The position numbers and the translations under genes were made by a program. Positions 18,790-27,589 of a DNA stretch of 64,000 bases are shown here, one piece after another. The DNA is from Verrucomicrobiaceae bacterium UBA7681. GTDB lineage: Bacteria; Verrucomicrobiota; Verrucomicrobiia; Verrucomicrobiales; Verrucomicrobiaceae. Under the pieces are notes generated by a model. It did not search any database and had not been told where the DNA came from. It saw nothing but the letters and a program-made list of their open reading frames with translations. Position 1 is the first letter of the stretch, and each line of letters opens with the position of its first letter. The stretch spans positions 109,117 through 173,116 of the forward strand of contig DLGZ01000073.1 in assembly GCA_002482965.1 (NCBI GenBank), read 5' to 3'.

Positions 18790-19449
18790 ATGAAACCCAA
18801 AACGCTCCTCCTGCTTGCTTCGCTGACTGTCGCTGTTTCTCTCACTTCCTGTGATCAGCTCGCCGGTCCCTACACCTCCGGCTATGGCTCTGGGTATGGG
18901 CCAGGGTATGGCTCCTCTTACTCATCGCGGCCCAGCTACTATGGTGGTGGCTACAACTCGCGGCCGGTGATTTCATACAACAGCTTTAACAGCTACAACG
19001 CGCGCCCCTATTCCTATTCGGGCTATTCAAATCGTTCCTATCCCTCGTCATCCTTGCGCGGCTTTGGTTTCAATGGCGGGGGCTCCAGTGCACCATCACA
19101 TCATTCCAGCCGCGGCTACTCACCGGCACCGGCCCGCAGCCATTCCACGCATCAGTCCAGCGGTAGCTTTGGCGGCCACTCCTCCGGCGGGAGCTCCCAT
19201 CGCCCCAGCGGCAGTTTTGGCGGTACCCCCCGCAGCACGACAGCCTCCTTTGGCGGAAGCTCTCATCGTTCCAGCGGCAGTTCCCGTGGTGGATTTAGCG
19301 GCGGCTCGTCAGGCGGTTCCAGCTTTGGCGGTGCTTCCCACCACAGCAGTCATCCTTCGGGTGGTGCTTCTGGCGGAGCTCCATCGGGAGGTGCCCCCAG
19401 CCACTCCAGTGGCGGTCATCGCAGCGGCAGCCCTCGTGGCATGCATTGA
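18790..19449 (+). CDS. Gly/Ser/His-rich low-complexity lipoprotein
   Basis: A 219-residue predicted lipoprotein with the signal MKPKTLLLLASLTVAVSLTSC; the lipobox LTSC places the lipidated Cys at about residue 21. The mature part is almost entirely low complexity. A Tyr/Gly/Ser segment (SGYGSGYGPGYGSSYSS) is followed by Ser/Gly/His repeats such as SSGSFGGHSSGGSSHR. No enzymatic domain is visible. It could be a surface adhesive or spacer protein, but nothing proves it. ATG 18790 was chosen over an in-frame start at 18721, which would overlap the LysR gene and bury the signal. A rho-independent terminator follows. Confidence 0.75.
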   Translation: MKPKTLLLLASLTVAVSLTSCDQLAGPYTSGYGSGYGPGYGSSYSSRPSYYGGGYNSRPVISYNSFNSYNARPYSYSGYSNRSYPSSSLRGFGFNGGGSSAPSHHSSRGYSPAPARSHSTHQSSGSFGGHSSGGSSHRPSGSFGGTPRSTTASFGGSSHRSSGSSRGGFSGGSSGGSSFGGASHHSSHPSGGASGGAPSGGAPSHSSGGHRSGSPRGMH

Positions 19450-19485
19450 TGCAGAAACGGCATGCCGTAAGATCTGATCAAGACA

Positions 19486-19516
19486 GCGCTCGGAGATCAT
19501 CTCCGGGCGTTTTTTA
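19486..19516 (+). terminator. rho-independent terminator
   Basis: A GC-rich hairpin (cgctcggag-atcat-ctccgggcg, with one G-T pair) is followed directly by a run of six T. It lies 36 bp after the lipoprotein stop and 15 bp before the stop of the convergent gene. Confidence 0.75.
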
Positions 19517-19531
19517 TGTCGCTGACCCTGC

Positions 19532-20569
19532 TCACTCCTGCGGCAGATGGCCAATGACACGCGGCTTGCCCGCACCTTCCCACAGCATCATCACCAGACC
19601 TTTGTCTTCCTCGGCATCACCGAAATAAAACACCCGCGGTTTGCCGCCCACCTCAGTGGCACAAAAGCCAGCGGCGAATTCCATGTCCTCTGAGATGATC
19701 TCAGTTTTATTCAGCGAGTAGGACATGGCATCAAGCTGATCTTGCGTCGTGAGAGAATCGCCGGAGGTAGGTGAGTGCAGCGGCTTGGCCGGCAGCGGCA
19801 CGCGCATGATGGCGGCCATGTGGCGTCCGCGTAGCTGGGCGTAGATCCATTTTCCCGCAGGAGCCACGTGCTGCACCCACATGCCGCCACCGTTGGCTTC
19901 ATCCGTATTCAGGATGCCCAGCGGGGCGATGCGTGCGCCCACCAGCGTTCCCAGCCGCTCCGAGCCAGCATCATCATCCACCATGATGCCACCTTCCCAC
20001 ACATCGCCTTGGGTGATGAAAAACAGACGGCCGTCATTTGAAAAAATACCACCGGTTGCATCGCTCACACGACGGCAAAAAATGGACAGAAAGGTGTTCT
20101 TGCCACCTGGCTTGCGGCCATAGAAACTGCCCATGCTCGTCGCGTCGGCGCTTTCATTGCCGCTGACCAAAAGACAATCCGTGAGCGGTGTTCCCGGCAC
20201 GGTGGACACAAAGAGATCCGTGGCACCCACGACAGGTGCCGTGGCGCAGACGTGCTTGACCGGCTTGGCGGCACCGGGTGTCCACACCCACACGCCATCT
20301 TTGGCCAGAAACAAGGCTTCACCCTCGCTTCCTGCGGCCACGCTTTCGATGCTCTCATCCTTCAGCTCCGCAGGCAAAGGCGCCGGGGTGATCTTTCCCG
20401 TGGCGATGTCCACCTGCACCAGCCCAGAGCGGCCTCTGCCGCCGAGGCCCATCGTCACCGTCTTGCCGTCTTTCGAAAAGAACGCCTCATTGGCCACGCT
20501 GGGTTGCAGCGAAAGAGTCAGTGCAAGTAAAGCACTGACAAGAAGGACCGGAAGTCGTGAGATGCTCAT
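19532..20569 (-). CDS. secreted protein, probable beta-propeller-like, function unknown
   Basis: A 345-residue protein with a signal peptide (MSISRLPVLLVSALLALTLSLQPSVA). The mature part has recurring short strands with Asp/Gly turns (FFSKDGKTVTMGL, LFLAKDGVWVWTP, GGIFSNDGRLFFITQGDVWEGG). This spacing resembles WD40-like or TolB-type propeller blades reporting a state value per blade. No catalytic motif is seen. It converges with the lipoprotein gene and diverges from the thioredoxin gene across a 180-bp gap that must hold both promoters. No family is recognised with confidence. Confidence 0.65.
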   Translation of the reverse strand: MSISRLPVLLVSALLALTLSLQPSVANEAFFSKDGKTVTMGLGGRGRSGLVQVDIATGKITPAPLPAELKDESIESVAAGSEGEALFLAKDGVWVWTPGAAKPVKHVCATAPVVGATDLFVSTVPGTPLTDCLLVSGNESADATSMGSFYGRKPGGKNTFLSIFCRRVSDATGGIFSNDGRLFFITQGDVWEGGIMVDDDAGSERLGTLVGARIAPLGILNTDEANGGGMWVQHVAPAGKWIYAQLRGRHMAAIMRVPLPAKPLHSPTSGDSLTTQDQLDAMSYSLNKTEIISEDMEFAAGFCATEVGGKPRVFYFGDAEEDKGLVMMLWEGAGKPRVIGHLPQE

Positions 20570-20749
20570 GGCGCAGGGCTTAATTCAGCCTGACGCCAAG
20601 TCAATACCCATCGGTCGTCGCTGCGTTCAGGGAGGCACTCAAAAACAGTGGCCATCTCAACAGTGAGTTTCCGATCACACGCAAAATAGAGGGAATAAAA
20701 ACAGCCCCCAGCGCATCTCACCATTCGTTCCCTTATTACCCCCCAAACC

Positions 20750-21175
20750 ATGAAAAAAACCATCCTTCTCCTTATCGCCGCTGCCACGAGCCTCGCTTTG
20801 GCCAGCGACTTTCCGAAAGGCAGCCCGCCTTTCCAAGACAGCAGCGCCATCGCCATGAGTGCCGCGAAACAATCCGGCAAGCCGGTCATCCTCGTCTTTT
20901 CCGCCGCCTGGTGCCCTCCCTGCCAGACCATGAAGCATGACGTCTATCCCAGCGCAGAAGTGAAGGCCTTTCACGACAAGTTCGTCTGGGCCTACCTCGA
21001 CGTCGATGATCCGCGCAATGAAAACGCCGCCACCAAATATGGCGTTAATGGCATCCCGCACATCGAGTTCCTCAATGCTGAGGGCAAAGAGGTCGCCAAA
21101 CAGATCGGCGGCACCTCCTCCGAGGAATTCGCCAGGACACTCCAAAGCGTGCTGAGCAAGACGAACAAATCCTAA
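20750..21175 (+). CDS. exported thioredoxin-family protein
   Basis: A 141-residue protein with a signal peptide (MKKTILLLIAAATSLALA) and one thioredoxin domain. The redox motif is WCPPC (Cys55, Cys58) in VFSAAWCPPCQTMK. The cis-Pro block NGIPHIEF is present and the fold order is complete. The extended KPVILVF strand and following VYPSAEV resemble the DsbD-gamma/thioredoxin_7 group of periplasmic reductases. It probably acts on disulfides outside the cytoplasm. Its promoter should lie in the 180-bp region shared with the divergent gene. A perfect 10-bp hairpin follows its stop. Confidence 0.88.
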   Translation: MKKTILLLIAAATSLALASDFPKGSPPFQDSSAIAMSAAKQSGKPVILVFSAAWCPPCQTMKHDVYPSAEVKAFHDKFVWAYLDVDDPRNENAATKYGVNGIPHIEFLNAEGKEVAKQIGGTSSEEFARTLQSVLSKTNKS

Positions 21176-21189
21176 CCTGATGCGATTTC

Positions 21190-21213
21190 GGAGCCGGGGT
21201 CATCCCCGGCTCC
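21190..21213. terminator. perfect 10-bp hairpin between convergent genes
   Basis: The sequence ggagccgggg-tcat-ccccggctcc is a perfect 10-bp stem with a 4-nt loop. It fills the gap between the thioredoxin stop and the NIPSNAP stop and touches the latter. It has no T-tract, so it may block read-through in both directions without being a classical intrinsic terminator. Confidence 0.55.
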
Positions 21214-21999
21214 TCAGATCTGCGAATACGGCGTCGGCACCAGCACGATGTTCGTGATGCGTGACACGATCTCCTTGTCCGTGAATCCAGGCGTGGTCTT
21301 GAGCTTCGTCCATTCAGGATCGACTCGGAATGTGTTCCACGCCTGATCCTTCGCAGCAGCATCACTGAAGCTCAGCATGTACGTCAGGTTCGGCATCAGC
21401 GGCCCGACGATGGTCTCGCCAAAGAAGACCGCATTCAGACCACTGCGCTGGAAAATCGCCAGCTCGCCGATGTTGAACATTTCGATCTTTTTCTTCCCCG
21501 TTTTCTCACTCGGGCTCTCATAGATTCGCAGCTGGTAAACCTGACTGCCCTTGGCCGGCACCGCCATCGCAGGCATGCCAGCGATGCCCTGCGTCAGCCA
21601 GCTTTCGACGCGCTCATACACCGCATCCGCCGCCGGTGCATCGAGGTAAGCCGCGCCCTCCTGCTGCAAGGCGGTGTCTGAAAGCAGTTCCGTGCTCTTC
21701 GCGAATTGATCCAGCGAGCCATACCGCAGCACCACATACACCACCGGCACCCCTTCCGCCTTCTCCGGCACAAACACTCCCACGTTGCCCACGCCGAGAC
21801 GGTTCAGCGCAGGAATCGACGCATCCTTCAGGTAAGCATCCAGCAGAGCCTGCTTCTCCGGGCTCTTGAGCGTGTATTTGCGAATTTCAAAATACTCCCG
21901 CGCTGCACCGCTTGGCGCATCAGCAGCATGCAGATCTTGGATGACACCGACGAGCCCGCTGGCGGCCACGGTGGATTTGAGGAAGGTGCTTCGTGTCAT
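21214..21999 (-). CDS. tandem NIPSNAP-family exported protein
   Basis: A 261-residue protein with a Tat/Sec-type signal (MTRSTFLKSTVAASGLVGV...AADA). Two NIPSNAP domains follow. The first starts EYFEIRKYTLKSPEKQALLD and the second VYQLRIYESPSEKTGKKKIEMF; both are ferredoxin-like dimeric alpha/beta barrel units. Blocks such as MLSFSDAAAKDQAWNTFRVDPEW fit the family. The molecular function of bacterial NIPSNAP proteins is not known. ATG 21999 was chosen over the in-frame start at 22062 because it opens the signal peptide. A second protein of the same class lies at 53737-54510. Confidence 0.85.
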   Translation of the reverse strand: MTRSTFLKSTVAASGLVGVIQDLHAADAPSGAAREYFEIRKYTLKSPEKQALLDAYLKDASIPALNRLGVGNVGVFVPEKAEGVPVVYVVLRYGSLDQFAKSTELLSDTALQQEGAAYLDAPAADAVYERVESWLTQGIAGMPAMAVPAKGSQVYQLRIYESPSEKTGKKKIEMFNIGELAIFQRSGLNAVFFGETIVGPLMPNLTYMLSFSDAAAKDQAWNTFRVDPEWTKLKTTPGFTDKEIVSRITNIVLVPTPYSQI

Positions 22000-22132
22000 G
22001 AAAAAGTGGGGAGTGATTGGAACTGCAATGCTGACGACTCCAGCATGAATCGTCAACGCCATTTCGCCGACAGCGCGAATCGATGAGAGAGAAACTGCAC
22101 GCGTACGTTTTCACGAGCAATCCAGCCAATTT

Positions 22133-23119
22133 ATGAACATCTCACGTGCCTTCCATCGATTCGCCCTCTGTGCCCTCGCCCTCGTCTCACTTCCCCTGGC
22201 CGCACCTGCCGCAGACGCCGCCAAGACCTTGAACGTCCTCTTCATCGGCAACAGCTTCACTGCCAGGCACAATCTCTCCACTGTTGTGAAGGCCATGGCT
22301 GAGGCCGGCAATCCGGGGCTGACCTTCAACCGCACCGATGTCATCTACGGCGGTCGCACCTTGAAGGATCACTGGCGGCTGGGAACACAAAACATCGTCA
22401 AGCAGTCAACCCTCACCGAGGCAGAGGAGAAGGCCACCATCGCCGCACTTGAGAAAGTCGCCGCCGACCCGAAGGACAAGTACGCCAAAAGCGCCCTCGC
22501 ACGTCATCGCGAGCTGCTCCCTAAAATCGAATCCAATCGCCAGCCCTGGGACATCATCGTCCTCCAGTCCTACCGCGATGACATCGAAGGAGATCCCACG
22601 CTCTACGCCGAGTATGCCCCAAAGTTCGCCGAACTCGCCAAAGCCCAGGGCGCACGGGTGATTCTGTATGAGACCACGCCCGCCACGCAGAACGACAAAC
22701 CGCTCACCGCCGTGCCCGACCCCGCTCCAGTCCTGGCCAAGGAACGCGCCATCGCCGCGCTGGCCAATCGCATTGATGCAGCCGTCGCCCCGATGGCGCT
22801 CGTGGCACAGCGCTGCCAGACACAGCGGCCAGATCTGACGCTGCGCTTCGTCAATGACGCGCATCTCAACCAGACCATGGCTTACCTTACGGCGTGCACG
22901 CTGTATGCCGCGCTCTTCAATCAAAGTCCCGTCGGCCTGCCCATCGACTCCATCACCGACACTCGTTCCTTCGAAGGCGAACGGAACGACAAAACCAAGG
23001 ACCGCGATGGCAACCCCATCACCCGCAAGTTCAATGACAAAGACCGCGCCGACCTTCAGCGCATCGCCTGGGAAGGCTGGTCGGAGTTTCAGAAACTGCG
23101 GGAGAAGAGTGGCGAATAA
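22133..23119 (+). CDS. SGNH/GDSL-type hydrolase, exported
   Basis: A 328-residue protein with a signal peptide (MNISRAFHRFALCALALVSLPLAAPAADA). The catalytic nucleophile block is VLFIGNSFTARHN (Ser41), a GDS variant read as GNSFT. An oxyanion Gly lies in YGGRTLKDHW, an Asn-like position in IIVLQSYRDD, and the Asp-His pair in VNDAHLNQTMAYL. This order matches the SGNH superfamily, close to DUF4886-like proteins common in Bacteroidetes and Verrucomicrobia. It probably deacylates a polysaccharide or glycan in the periplasm; the substrate is unknown. It converges with the TIM-barrel protein, with 2 bp between stops. Confidence 0.8.
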   Translation: MNISRAFHRFALCALALVSLPLAAPAADAAKTLNVLFIGNSFTARHNLSTVVKAMAEAGNPGLTFNRTDVIYGGRTLKDHWRLGTQNIVKQSTLTEAEEKATIAALEKVAADPKDKYAKSALARHRELLPKIESNRQPWDIIVLQSYRDDIEGDPTLYAEYAPKFAELAKAQGARVILYETTPATQNDKPLTAVPDPAPVLAKERAIAALANRIDAAVAPMALVAQRCQTQRPDLTLRFVNDAHLNQTMAYLTACTLYAALFNQSPVGLPIDSITDTRSFEGERNDKTKDRDGNPITRKFNDKDRADLQRIAWEGWSEFQKLREKSGE

Positions 23120-23121
23120 TA

Positions 23122-24030
23122 TCAGCCCACCTTCGCCACCGCACCCGCCAGCACCGCATAGCACTTCTTCGCTGCAGCAACGGGCTCATACCCTGGCTTG
23201 CTGAAAATCTGCCCGCTCACCTCCACCACCACGGGGCCGTGGTAGCCGTGCTGTTTCAGCGCCGTGAAATACTTCACATAATCCGTCTTCCCCTCGCCCG
23301 GCAGCAGGAACTGGAACTTCGCAGCATCACCGCTCGCGTCTTTGACGTGGATGAACTTCGTGCGCGGCAGCAGCAGCTTCATGCTTTCCTCCATGTCGAT
23401 GCCTTGCAGCTCAAAGTGGCTGTAGTCATAGGTCACCTGAATGGCCGGAGACTTCACCTGCTCCAGCAGCCACAGCAGACGCTCCGGCGAGTTCACCGCA
23501 CTGCCCACATGCGCTTTGATCGCAATCGTGGTCTTCTCCTTCTCCGCCACCTCCGCCCAGGCATGCAGCCGCTCCACCATGCTCGCCTTCTGCTGCTCCC
23601 ACGTCGCCGGCTTGCCCCCGCACACCGTCTCAATGATCGGCGGCTGCGCTACATTCATGTCACGCGCCACCTGAGCCGCATCACGGATGCCTTGCAGGTT
23701 CAGCGCATGCGCCTTGTCATCCGCTGTGAGACTCAGGTTCACCATCAGGCACGGCAGATCCAGCTTCAGCGCCGTCAGCTGCTCCTTCGCCTCGGCCCGC
23801 GCTTCCGTCGTGAAAACCTTCGGCTCACTCGGAAACCCCGCATTCAAAGCCAGCTCCACATTCCCATAGCCGATCTCCGCACAGGTCTTGAGAGCCTCGC
23901 TCAAAGTCAGCGTCTTCATCCCATACAGGCTGAAACCCAGGCTAACACCCGCAGGTGCCGCCGCCCGCGCAAAATGTGGCAGGGCGGCAAACCCCAGTGC
24001 AGAGTGAAGAAAATGACGGCGTGTGGACAT
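23122..24030 (-). CDS. sugar phosphate isomerase/epimerase-like TIM barrel, Tat-exported
   Basis: A 302-residue protein. The N-terminus MSTRRHFLHSALGFAALPHFARAAA has the twin-arginine pattern (RRHFL), so it is probably exported folded. The body is the xylose-isomerase-like / AP-endonuclease-2 barrel: GFSLYGMKTLTLSEALKTCAEIGYGNVEL, a metal-site region KAHVGSAVNSPERLLWLLEQV, QVTYDYSHFELQG, FIHVKDASGD, and GPVVVEVSGQIF. Metal-ligand positions (Glu, Asp, His) are plausibly kept. Many such proteins in Verrucomicrobia and Planctomycetes have no known substrate. ATG 24030 is preferred over the in-frame start at 24105 because it gives the Tat signal. Confidence 0.87.
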   Translation of the reverse strand: MSTRRHFLHSALGFAALPHFARAAAPAGVSLGFSLYGMKTLTLSEALKTCAEIGYGNVELALNAGFPSEPKVFTTEARAEAKEQLTALKLDLPCLMVNLSLTADDKAHALNLQGIRDAAQVARDMNVAQPPIIETVCGGKPATWEQQKASMVERLHAWAEVAEKEKTTIAIKAHVGSAVNSPERLLWLLEQVKSPAIQVTYDYSHFELQGIDMEESMKLLLPRTKFIHVKDASGDAAKFQFLLPGEGKTDYVKYFTALKQHGYHGPVVVEVSGQIFSKPGYEPVAAAKKCYAVLAGAVAKVG

Positions 24031-24179
24031 GATGGATGGGTTGGTGGATGAAGTTGCCCCATAAACTAACGGGCGCAGGATTCCTTGCATGGGAAGTTTC
24101 GCCATTGGCAGGAAGGAATTTCATAATCTGCCGTACTTCACCCATGAGTCGTCTGCCTCATGAGACACAAAGGAAATCC

Positions 24180-24893
24180 ATGATGCCGCTGCACTGCGCC
24201 ATCTTCATGTGCCTGGGCATGGCTGTGAAGCTCCCTGCCGCAGAAACAATCCCACAGTCTCTGCCACCTGACAACGATGGTGCAATCCCTCGTGTGGTGA
24301 ACATGGAGGAGTTCGAAGCCCTCGTGACCAACTCACCTTTCACTCGCTCCCTCGGTGTCTCCGATTCACTCATCCTCACCGGCGTCGCCCATTTCGAAAA
24401 AGACACCTTCGCCACCCTTCTCGACACCAAAACCTTCGAGTCCCACGTCGTTTCCAAAACACCCAACTTCCAAGGTTGGCAACTCGTCGACGTCGGAGGC
24501 CACACCGCCGAAATCGAAACATGGTCCGCCAAGATCCAGATTCCAGGCGGCGAGATCGTCTCCATCCGCTACCAAAAGCCCCCACCCAAACCCGCTCGCA
24601 CAAAATCGAGCGGTGGCGGTTCCGGCAGTTCCGGCGGCAACTCCCCGCCCTTGAGCACGGCCCAGATGACCGAGGCAAAAACCGCCGCCGTTAACTACAA
24701 GGAAGGCTTCAACGCCGACGGTTACCCCAAGGCCCCGCCCCCCGAGATGGTCGCCAAACTCTCCCGCCTCAGCACCTCCCAGCGCGAAGACATCAACAAA
24801 CAAATGTTCGGCCTCCGCAACCAAGGCCTCGGCCTCGACGAACGCCGCAAAATCTACGAAGGCATGGTGGACCGGTCGTTGCAACGGCGGTGA
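24180..24893 (+). CDS. secreted protein of unknown function
   Basis: A 237-residue protein with a short signal (MMPLHCAIFMCLGMAVKLPAA). ATG 24180 has an aaagga Shine-Dalgarno 7 bp upstream, which decides the start over in-frame ATGs at 24036 and 24144. The middle holds a compact beta-rich segment (residues about 45-140, LGVSDSLILTGVAHFEKDTFATLLDT). A Gly/Ser linker (SSGGGSGSSGGNS) follows, then a helical C-terminal segment (AQMTEAKTAAVNYKEGF...). I do not recognise a family. It is divergent from the TIM-barrel gene and convergent with the fascin-like gene. Confidence 0.65.
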   Translation: MMPLHCAIFMCLGMAVKLPAAETIPQSLPPDNDGAIPRVVNMEEFEALVTNSPFTRSLGVSDSLILTGVAHFEKDTFATLLDTKTFESHVVSKTPNFQGWQLVDVGGHTAEIETWSAKIQIPGGEIVSIRYQKPPPKPARTKSSGGGSGSSGGNSPPLSTAQMTEAKTAAVNYKEGFNADGYPKAPPPEMVAKLSRLSTSQREDINKQMFGLRNQGLGLDERRKIYEGMVDRSLQRR

Positions 24894-24994
24894 TTGGCAC
24901 ATTAAGAGCTAAGTAGGTCGCAGAGCATTCCCTTCAAAAGACATTCAACGTGATCCTCAGGAGAGAGAAACCCGAGAGTGTGCCCCAGCAAGCC

Positions 24995-27379
24995 TCACTC
25001 CTTCAAAAAAATCTCCCACGCACCAATCTGATCACTCAGCGCAGCCAGCTTGGATTCCGCGCCGACACCGGCCCGGACATACTTGCCGTTGCGGACACTG
25101 CGCAGGGCAAACTTGTTGGCACCCAGTTCCTTCATCTCAAAGGTTTCCCATTCACCCAGCTTATCACTGCTCGCGGCAAGCAGGTTTTGCTGCGTGGCCT
25201 CCACCTTCACCAGCTTGTTGTTCTGCAGTGATCGCAACGCAATCCGGTTCCCGACCAGCTTCACCACGCTGAAACTTTCCCAGGCTCCCTTGCCTGGACT
25301 CACCGCCCCCAGATGCGTGCCCTGACCCAATCCCGCTCGGATGACTTTCTGGTTCTGCGCCGAACGGAAACTGAAGCCACCTTTGGCAGGCAACCCCGGG
25401 CGTTCCTTCGAGCCGATACCGACAGCGTTGGGCCGTATCTTGGCACCCGTGCTGACAATGGTCGCCTTCGGGTCCGTGGGCGTACCAGGAACCACGCCCG
25501 GCGCAAAGCTGATCTGCTCAAACGTCTTGCGACCTCCGGTGTACTCATAAAAGCCCGTCGTTCCTTCGTGTTCACTCAGGCGTACATTACCCAGATTCAC
25601 CTTGAAGGCATTCAGCGGAATCCAGCCCGTGTTGAAGCTTCGGCTCACCCAGCTATAGCCCACTCGTAGTCCCACCGATACCTGCGGTGTCACGGTCAGA
25701 TTCAGCGCATAGGAAGGCTTGGTCAGGCGAAACCCATACTTCTGCTCCTGCACCCCGGCTATGTTCGGCGGCACGGCCGGCAGCGTGTAGGCCACCGTCT
25801 GGCGTTGTGGGCTGGTGAAGCTGAGACTGTTCGCCCGCAGGGCGATCCCTTCCCGCACCGGCGCATGCTGCAGGCCGATCGTTCCTTTCCCGCTGAAGTA
25901 CAAAGCCGTCTCCGCCTTGCCCTTGATCACGCCGAGATTGAGTTCCGTTCCCGTCAGGCTCGCCGGAATCACCAGTCGGTATCCAGAGTCGCTATTGCCA
26001 AAGGGTGGTTTGAAATCACTACCGAAATCAAAACCGATCTCGCGTGTCGGTATGTGGACAATCGTGCTCCAGAGCGCGCGAAATTTCAGCCCGTAATAAA
26101 CCTTCAGTTGCAGCACCGTTTCCTGACCCGAAAAAACTTTCCCCGGAGCCAGACCCACACGCCGGTAAAAATCGGCATTCGCATCCAGCGTATCGACATT
26201 CAGCGCCATTCCCACGTTCCGATCACGATCCGGGAAATGCCTCTTGAAGTCGAGCTCCGTGGGCCCGAAGCGGCCATTGACCACAATCGGCACCCTCAGC
26301 CCGATCCCGTACCCGGCCCCCAGAGTGATGCGGAAAGAGCCACTGAAAAATTTCCAGCGCCGCTCCCACTGCCACGAGTTGCCTTCCGTAAACCCGGTCA
26401 GAAACTCCGCCTTGAACCGCTCCTCGCCGCCTTGGCTGCTGGACGCAGGGCGTCGTCCTGCGGGTGCGTCGCGTTCCGGCTCAGTGCCCGGCAGTCGCAA
26501 AGCCACGATCTCATCCCCCTTGACCAGGTGTTCCCGATTCACTTTTCCAAGGGCCGCCATGTTTCGTTCAGGCAATGCAGGCAGGGTCGAAACCACCCCT
26601 TGCTTGAAAGAAAAGACTCCGTTCTTGAGCGCGGGGATGCGCAACTGCCCATTCGCCATCGCCAGCCGGGCCTTCGGGATGATGAAGGTGTCGGTGATCT
26701 CCAGCTCCCCCTTGCCTTCCCCCAAGGCCTCCAGCATGGCCTTTTCGCCTCCCTGCTCATACGCCATGCGGATGGGGTCACCCGCCGGGAGCGTGGGCAG
26801 TTCATTTTTGATGAACTCCGCCATTCCCTTTTGACTCTCAGGCGTGAGGTCGGCCATCGACGCCTTTTTCTCCTGGGCACCGTTTTGCAGGTACTCCTTG
26901 AACTCAGGTGAGGCCGCACTCGCCGCCTTCGGATCCACCACCACCGCCTTCGTGCTGCGCACAAGAATGAAAGTCTCATCCGTCTCCACCAGATCCACCG
27001 CAGACACCGACTTTCCTCCCAGCAAAGCACGCGGAGCACTCGCAAAACCCGCCTCCAGCTTTCGATGGCTGGCCAAAATTCCCTCCGCCACTTCAGACAG
27101 AGCCATCAGTTGATTTTCACCCACCGAGACCGAGTGCCGTTGCAGTTGTGCGGAATCAATCTGCCGCACTCCTGAGTAATTCTTCAAACCCTCCATCACC
27201 AGCGCCTCCGGATCCTGATCTGGAATCCGGTTGAGCTTGATGTTCGGCGGCAACCGCAGCGCAGGCCCCTGCTGGGCAAACAATTCAAAACCACCCGGCA
27301 ACAGCAGGGCAAGCCCGAAAGCCACCATCAGGGAACGCTGCACAAAATTGGGACGAAGAGGATTCAGGCGCGAATTCAT
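24995..27379 (-). CDS. large secreted protein with C-terminal fascin-like beta-trefoil
   Basis: A 794-residue protein with an N-terminal basic stretch and hydrophobic signal (LMVAFGLALLLPGGFELFA). Residues about 40-330 are mixed alpha/beta and unrecognised. Residues 345-640 are beta-rich with alternating patterns (FRITLGAGYGIGLRVPIVV, YALNLTVTPQVSVGLRVGYSWV) that could form a sandwich or membrane-facing sheet. The last 128 residues contain repeats of the fascin/actin-crosslinking trefoil type: GFSFRSAQNQKVIRAG, RIALRSLQNNKLVKVE, KFALRSVRNGKYVRAG, with WESF, WETF and WEIF closing strands. Fascin-like trefoils outside eukaryotes often bind carbohydrate; that role here is inference. The gene has a 7-bp inverted repeat 22 bp upstream of its ATG. 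Confidence 0.72.
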   Translation of the reverse strand: MNSRLNPLRPNFVQRSLMVAFGLALLLPGGFELFAQQGPALRLPPNIKLNRIPDQDPEALVMEGLKNYSGVRQIDSAQLQRHSVSVGENQLMALSEVAEGILASHRKLEAGFASAPRALLGGKSVSAVDLVETDETFILVRSTKAVVVDPKAASAASPEFKEYLQNGAQEKKASMADLTPESQKGMAEFIKNELPTLPAGDPIRMAYEQGGEKAMLEALGEGKGELEITDTFIIPKARLAMANGQLRIPALKNGVFSFKQGVVSTLPALPERNMAALGKVNREHLVKGDEIVALRLPGTEPERDAPAGRRPASSSQGGEERFKAEFLTGFTEGNSWQWERRWKFFSGSFRITLGAGYGIGLRVPIVVNGRFGPTELDFKRHFPDRDRNVGMALNVDTLDANADFYRRVGLAPGKVFSGQETVLQLKVYYGLKFRALWSTIVHIPTREIGFDFGSDFKPPFGNSDSGYRLVIPASLTGTELNLGVIKGKAETALYFSGKGTIGLQHAPVREGIALRANSLSFTSPQRQTVAYTLPAVPPNIAGVQEQKYGFRLTKPSYALNLTVTPQVSVGLRVGYSWVSRSFNTGWIPLNAFKVNLGNVRLSEHEGTTGFYEYTGGRKTFEQISFAPGVVPGTPTDPKATIVSTGAKIRPNAVGIGSKERPGLPAKGGFSFRSAQNQKVIRAGLGQGTHLGAVSPGKGAWESFSVVKLVGNRIALRSLQNNKLVKVEATQQNLLAASSDKLGEWETFEMKELGANKFALRSVRNGKYVRAGVGAESKLAALSDQIGAWEIFLKE

Positions 27380-27400
27380 GGCAGATGTTCGATTATTTTG

Positions 27401-27418
27401 AGACTAGTTACCTAGTCT
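27401..27418. promoter_or_regulatory. operator-like inverted repeat upstream of the fascin-like gene
   Basis: The sequence agactag-ttac-ctagtct is a perfect 7-bp inverted repeat with a 4-nt spacer, ending 22 bp before the ATG at 27379. It lies in an AT-rich stretch unlike the coding DNA. It could be a repressor site or a 5' leader hairpin. No regulator is identified. Confidence 0.4.
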
Positions 27419-27589
27419 GTTGACCCGAGATTTTAATTTGGCAACGACTTCAAATTGCGTGTCAATTTCTGGACCGAGACAGACACTCCATCTAGACATT
27501 TTATTCAAAATAATCTTCGTGTCATTGCATGCACGCTGCACGCTCCACCTTCCTGAGCGGGAGACACCATCGTTCGCCACTCCGCCCCG

